The translations under genes were made by a program, and so were the position numbers. Below, piece by piece: positions 58,501 through 61,074 of a stretch of 61,074 bases of DNA (the first letter of the stretch is position 1; each line of letters begins with the position of its first letter). This stretch comes from JBFWUM01 sp050247255 (GTDB lineage Bacteria; Acidobacteriota; Vicinamibacteria; Vicinamibacterales; UBA2999). A model generated the notes under the pieces. That model was not told the origin of the DNA and ran no database searches. It worked only from the letters and a program-made list of their open reading frames with translations. The stretch lies in the NCBI GenBank assembly GCA_050247255.1, contig JBFWUM010000026.1, positions 1 through 61,074 of the forward strand. Reading direction: 5' to 3'.

Positions 58501-60910
58501 GGGTCGACGGGGTCATGGTCACGTCCGCCGGCTGGGTCATGTTGTCGGTGCGCGAAGCCGACAGCGACACGCTGCTGTTCCACCACGGGCGGCCGTTCAC
58601 GTCCGTTCCGGCGGCTGGCGGCCGGGTGAAGGCGGCGAAGGGCACATCCAGGTCGAGGAAGAACGTCAGCGTCTGTTCTCCGCTCGGATTGCCATTGCCG
58701 TCCCAGGCCTCGAAGTGGATCGTGTGCTGGCCCGACTGGGTCAGGTGAATCAGCGCGTCCCCTCCCGTCGTCAGCGTCCGGCCGATCAGATCGACCGGGG
58801 CCGTGGGGGCCGCCGCGCCAGAATCGACCAGGACGGCGCGCACGCCAGGCTGCACGGCCGCTTCCGGTCCGGCGAACCAGTAGCTGATGCGGCTGATACC
58901 GGACGCCTCACCGGAGGCGGCGATGACATCGTTGGCGATCAGGTTGATGCGACCGTCCCGGTAAACCACCGTGTCGTTGTAGAACGGGCGCGGGTCCGGT
59001 TGCAGCGGCGACGCCGAGATGACCGGCGGGTCCTGCTCGCAGTCGGCGCACACGATCGGTACGACGACGGTTTTTGGCACCGCCGTGGTGACGAAGTCGC
59101 CTCCCTGCGGATTGCCGGATGCTCCGACGGTAAACACCATTTCAGCCGCGGAACTGTCGAGCGCGCGGAAGCGGAAGCGATACCGCAGCACGCGGGCGTG
59201 CTCGAGATCCGTTGGCGGTTGGGGACCGACGAGGGCTTCGGCCACCGGTTCAGCGACAGAGTTCGAGTCGCCGTCAACCGGTTGCGCCGGGCCGGTCCAG
59301 CTGATGGCGGGCGTGACCGACACCACGGTCGGCTTCAGCGGCGGGACGACGATGCTGTAGGCGACGTAGAAGTCCTGTCCGGGCTGCACGCTGGCCGCGC
59401 TGCCACCGGCCGCCGGTTCCCACGCCTGGTCGAAGACGGCCAGCGCCGGCACGTCGAACATCTGGACCTTGTCGAGCCCGGGGATGACGACGAAGTAGCG
59501 CCCTGCCTGATCGGTGGCGACCGCACGTGGATACCCCGCAAGGCCGCCGTCGGATCGGAGCCGGAACGCGAACTCGGCCTCGGCCGTATCGAGGTTGACC
59601 TCGAACATCGAGACCTCGTGCTCGCGATGGTTGGCGATCACCAGCCGCTGCCAGCCCGCCTTGATCGTCCGGGTCACAGGATCGATCACCGGGCGGGTGT
59701 CGATGGCAACACCGTAGGAGCCGGTCAGGTCGGTCGTCGCGATGACGCCCGGTCCCGGCGCGCAGTCGGCGTGCGGGCTGTTGGCGGGATCGGGATTGCA
59801 GATCATCATCAGCGGCTCGAGCGCCGCATCGAAGATCTCGATCTTGTAGTTCGCCGAGTCGGCAACGAACAGACGGCCGGCCGAGTCGAAGACGACCTGG
59901 TTCGGCATCCAGAAGGAACCGCGGGGCGAAGGCCACTCGGCATCAAGGCCGTAGGACGGGTCGAACCAGTCCATCGACGCGGGGTTGCCGAGCGCGCGCA
60001 CGAGGCAGAATTGCGCGTCGTAGACGAGCACCTGGCTCATGCCGGTGCCGTCGTAGGCCGGGTCGTCGGACACGAACCAGGGTGTCCAAGTTGTGACGGC
60101 GACCGCCGGGGCGCCAACGACCTCACACGCTTCGGCTGGGACCTGGATGGTCACACCGGGAACAACCGCGATCTGCGACGGCATCGCGCGGTGGCCACGG
60201 AATGCGCCATCAGGCGGCAGGGTCTTCACGAACCAGTGGGATTCGTCTTCCCGGAACACTGACACGCGGCCGTTGTACTGATCGGCCACGAGCACATGGC
60301 CGGCCGCATCCACGGCGACGCCTTCCGGATAGAACAGCTGGTCCTCGGGATACGCATCGCGCGGACCAAAGTTCAGCGAACCGTCCGGGCCGACCGGGTT
60401 GACGCCGGTGCCGAACGCGCGCGGGTCGCCGCCAAAGAAGTCCCACGACACGATGCGGTGATTCAGGGTGTCCGCCGCGTAGACGCGGTACCGGCTCATG
60501 CGCGTCGCGTCGAGATCGGGCGTCGCGCTGAGCGCGGGGGTTGTCGGTCCCGGATCGAAGACCGCCACGCCACGCGGGTCGTACAACTGGTCCACCGCGT
60601 TCGGTCCCGGCTCGGACGCCCCGGGGCACTGGAGCGGCGCGCCGGATTCACGCAACGGTTCCAGTTCGCCGGTCGGGTCGATCGTCCCGTCGGGATCGAA
60701 GACCGGATGGCCAATGTCGTTCGCGCCCGGATCGATGTCCGCCCAGTCGCAGGGGGCAGCGGGCCGACCGAACGACGGCAAGGTCTGCCAAATCTGGCCC
60801 TCGTTGTCGCGTTCGAAAATGCCAGGCGCCTGCTGGGCGTCCAAGCTCAGGTGCAGCGTGAGGAGCGTGAGGAGGGTGACGGAAACAGAACGGAACGCGC
60901 GGTGTCTCAT
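52517..60910 (-). CDS. giant secreted multi-domain adhesin-like protein, 2797 aa
   Basis: A signal peptide (to about LDAQ) is followed by an NHL/beta-propeller-like region (about 100-480) and mixed Ig-like domains to about 930. Four cadherin/VCBS-type repeats (about 934-1308, each with D-D-A...D-N-D...D-T-F-T-Y-T) come next, then a beta-helix-like domain A1 (about 1310-1585). A block with five MBG-type domains (each with V-Y-G-x-x-x-P, about 1590-2130) precedes a second copy A2 of the beta-helix domain (2135-2417). Three more VCBS-type repeats (to 2703) lead to a 94-residue tail extremely rich in His, Asp, Arg and Gly. No membrane anchor or sorting motif is seen at the C-terminus. It is probably surface or matrix; the tail may bind metal. 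Confidence 0.9.
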   Translation of the reverse strand: MRHRAFRSVSVTLLTLLTLHLSLDAQQAPGIFERDNEGQIWQTLPSFGRPAAPCDWADIDPGANDIGHPVFDPDGTIDPTGELEPLRESGAPLQCPGASEPGPNAVDQLYDPRGVAVFDPGPTTPALSATPDLDATRMSRYRVYAADTLNHRIVSWDFFGGDPRAFGTGVNPVGPDGSLNFGPRDAYPEDQLFYPEGVAVDAAGHVLVADQYNGRVSVFREDESHWFVKTLPPDGAFRGHRAMPSQIAVVPGVTIQVPAEACEVVGAPAVAVTTWTPWFVSDDPAYDGTGMSQVLVYDAQFCLVRALGNPASMDWFDPSYGLDAEWPSPRGSFWMPNQVVFDSAGRLFVADSANYKIEIFDAALEPLMMICNPDPANSPHADCAPGPGVIATTDLTGSYGVAIDTRPVIDPVTRTIKAGWQRLVIANHREHEVSMFEVNLDTAEAEFAFRLRSDGGLAGYPRAVATDQAGRYFVVIPGLDKVQMFDVPALAVFDQAWEPAAGGSAASVQPGQDFYVAYSIVVPPLKPTVVSVTPAISWTGPAQPVDGDSNSVAEPVAEALVGPQPPTDLEHARVLRYRFRFRALDSSAAEMVFTVGASGNPQGGDFVTTAVPKTVVVPIVCADCEQDPPVISASPLQPDPRPFYNDTVVYRDGRINLIANDVIAASGEASGISRISYWFAGPEAAVQPGVRAVLVDSGAAAPTAPVDLIGRTLTTGGDALIHLTQSGQHTIHFEAWDGNGNPSGEQTLTFFLDLDVPFAAFTRPPAAGTDVNGRPWWNSSVSLSASRTDNMTQPADVTMTPSTLTFSSEGMDQRIEVTLEDKAGNTSTLQTPLVSIDMTAPLTTVSPGEGAYPAAVTVTLSAVDAASGVRSLTYSLSGAACLVSSPPPACAGDVTIDGSTASVTFSAPGSTLVTYRAVDWATNSEVVRAATYTINQGPVAVDDAASLAEDSSITLTVLDNDQDEDGGTIEIVTIVEAPAHGSAVINGQTIVYTPASNYAGSDSFRYRIRDSQGATAEATVRITVTGEADPPDAFHDQVETPEDVAIDVNVLLNDTNPDGGALTIVSFTQPDGGTVTFGPNATLRYTPHANVNGGDTFTYTIRNDAGDTDGATVFVTVLPRNDGPIATDDAVTTLEDTPVVINALGNDTHPDGASTTLVSVSPSVTAQGAASIVNQAVVFTPAANFFGTVTLTYTVADPDGDTDTAIITIAVTPVNDPPIAADDAATTTSTTPVLIPVLANDSDIDGGALTVASFTPPLSGAVTVSAGVFTYTAANGYVGVDTFTYTVSDGNGGTDVATVTVTVDPAGQSCEADATPLALVRRQAMFNGRTEGSVQVMTAVDVTFNSGSTLTGDLFIVGTPSVRINGTPAAYGGTVDGTGAATPTNHWVTVNSGASVGRIVRRTDAVTMPTVANPPNPTGTRSLALNQPSESPGSFATIRDLTLNSNYGNVVVPEGTYGTFTANSGTSFTLGVAGAETPAVYNFQSLNLNSQSELRMVGPVVITLQNQAAFNGNVGASAHPEWLTLRIANGGLQLNNSISVYGYVEAPNGEVTVNGGTRLVGGLAADKLTVNSNGTLTLQALPADCEPEPTPVTVTVASASKVYGSADPVFTYAVFGADPSVVTGAPSRVTGEAVGTYTIGQGTLTVTGNYTLTVQPGTLTITPAPLTVRADDASRVYGAPNPSFTATLAGFVNGDDEYDLGGTLAFTTPATPASPMGGYAITPSGLTSANYTISYLDGTLTVTRKPVSVEVIPSGGPYDGAPKVAACVITDGLVGTLTYVGTGATTYGPSATAPVNAGTYLATCVSPESSNYDGPVTEDAPFTISTVAITVAADPKAKVYGDSDPVFTWQIASGALVGADTMTGSLSRLPGENLGVFPIGQNTLTAGPNYVLTYVGANLTITGRPVTITVEPKTKVYGSADPALTYALGGSGLVAGDTLSGALTREPGDIVGSYGILQGTLAAGSNYDLTFVGSALTITPKAATVTAGSGTKVYGAADPALTPTATGFLSADVPAITLAGSRTAGEGVGTYATSATAGGAPLSNYTVSYVAGSLVITKATPIATVTGGEFEYDGQPHAATCTVLGPSGPLAGTLSYSPGPGVPLNEGTYTATCSFAGDDNHNAAIDTALIIISTPTCSVNGTGAGALVRKEAIFNGGSRTEGSVQVMTGSNVTFNGGAELVGDLFIVGTPKVTLKGAPSSYAGTVDGTGSATPNNHTVTISGGASLGRVVRRTAAVALPIVSAPPAPTGSRTVTLNRANDNPGSFATIKNLTLNGNAGTVAVPPGTYGTFNANAQSAFKLGVTGATTPVVYNFRALTLNGQSRLEIVGPVVITVKSQVNFNALAGTSAHPEWLTLRIATGGVHLNGQAQFYGYIEAPNGSVIVNGGTKLVGGLAADTLTVNGQGRLILRPIDTCEPVNVAPVAVNDTYTTQKGTVLTVTGDGVLVNDTDEENDDLTVEVVTPPASGTLTLNPGGSFTYTPAANFTGQVTFTYKTKDEHGAYSAPATATITVIAPPVAVNDSYSTPKSTTLDVAAPGLLGNDSDPNGTQLIVELVSGPDNGTLTLNTDGSFRYKPSRHWYGTDTFTYSVKNADGVHSTPATVTIKVTKPNVAPDADNDNYSTKKNTKLTIQAPGVLKNDSDANGNTLTAQLVTGVAKGSLTLNANGSFTYTPASNWTGTVTFTYKAKDADGLLSEPATVTITVHSHYDGDNCDHDRKRWGHYDGDGDDHDRHSHKYDRDDRDDDHSSHHRDGDGDDHDRRRNGHYNGDGCEHDRQFGRDDDRDGGRDDRGWDWGWWRG

Positions 60911-61074
60911 GTCTATGTAATTAGCTCAGAGTCTTTTTATGTCATATAGAGTACTCAAAAGAGGCATTGTTTCAGCCAAAGAATTTTCGTGACTGTAAAT
61001 CGTTTACAGCAAAAGACTTACAGGATGTGAGGGAGAAGGAATGGGACTAGCGGAGGTTGGGTCGACGAGCCGCG
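60911..61074. other. A/T-rich upstream region of the giant gene
   Basis: The region is much richer in A/T than the rest of the window. It contains a perfect 17-bp dyad (60993-61009, described separately). Facing the giant gene it has TATATG and ACATAAAAAG stretches that could serve as promoter elements, but no clear -35/-10 pair. No coding frame was supported. Confidence 0.5.
60993..61009. promoter_or_regulatory. 17-bp dyad CTGTAAA-TCG-TTTACAG
   Basis: A perfect 7-bp inverted repeat with a 3-bp centre lies 83 bp before the giant gene start, in an A/T-rich region. It looks like a binding site for a dimeric regulator. The cognate protein is unknown. Confidence 0.55.

Overview
The window is a 61 kb piece of a GC-rich bacterial chromosome. 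It is probably from a metagenome assembly, because a run of exactly 100 N (35755-35854) breaks a gamma-glutamyltransferase gene. Gene content points to Acidobacteriota, probably the Vicinamibacteria side. The evidence is an acidobacterial-type VWFA-related secreted protein, an ankyrin / DUF1592-DUF1588-DUF1585 / DUF1552 cluster, a dnaK-dnaJ-hspR heat-shock operon, and many secreted proteins of unknown function. The placement is inference; there is no rRNA or other phylogenetic marker set here.

Layout. 1-2.3 kb: the end of a 3-hydroxyisobutyrate-dehydrogenase-type reductase and a secreted alpha/beta hydrolase. 2.3-5.1 kb (minus): an MBL-fold hydrolase with a degenerate metal motif between two related secreted proteins. 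5.4-11.5 kb (minus): a tight housekeeping operon, DUF6677-like, a 57-aa membrane protein, VanZ-like, enoyl-CoA hydratase, ribH, nusB, lysS, LolC/E permease and LolD ATPase. 11.5-13.4 kb: a VWA protein and a decayed spermidine-synthase-like membrane protein gene. 13.5-19.8 kb (plus): TetR regulator, membrane-fusion lipoprotein, and an RND pump fused in frame to a TolC-type outer-membrane factor. 19.9-25.6 kb (minus): acyl-CoA dehydrogenase, MeaB GTPase, a methylmalonyl-CoA epimerase/MBL fusion, MTA phosphorylase, a PfkB sugar/adenosine kinase and an SRPBCC protein. 25.7-27.2 kb: a small beta-barrel and two paralogous secreted proteins. 27.2-32.9 kb (minus): dnaK, dnaJ, hspR, a DnaC-like ATPase and hemW. 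32.9-36.3 kb (plus): PBP1A and ggt. 36.3-41.6 kb (mostly minus): a coiled-coil protein, an ECF sigma/anti-sigma module, prfB with its programmed frameshift, and lnt. 41.6-52.5 kb: an HPt protein, a single-domain response regulator, the DUF1552/DUF1592/ankyrin cluster, a two-component system and a CDF transporter. 52.5-60.9 kb (minus): one 2797-aa secreted multi-domain protein with a His/Asp-rich tail.

The most unusual signal is not a gene. At least eight gaps between neighbouring same-strand genes consist almost entirely of tandem 7-bp repeats. Each gap has its own heptamer. The arrays often run in inverted arms that could fold in mRNA, and several contain the stop or start codon of the flanking genes. 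Because 7 is not a multiple of 3, copy-number change would alter N- or C-termini. Two larger dyad elements and two short palindrome families also recur; one palindrome lies inside a coding region. A second theme is a -10-like hexamer 6-8 nt before many start codons with no normally spaced Shine-Dalgarno sequence, which suggests leaderless transcripts. The dnaK example also carries an HspR (HAIR-like) operator.
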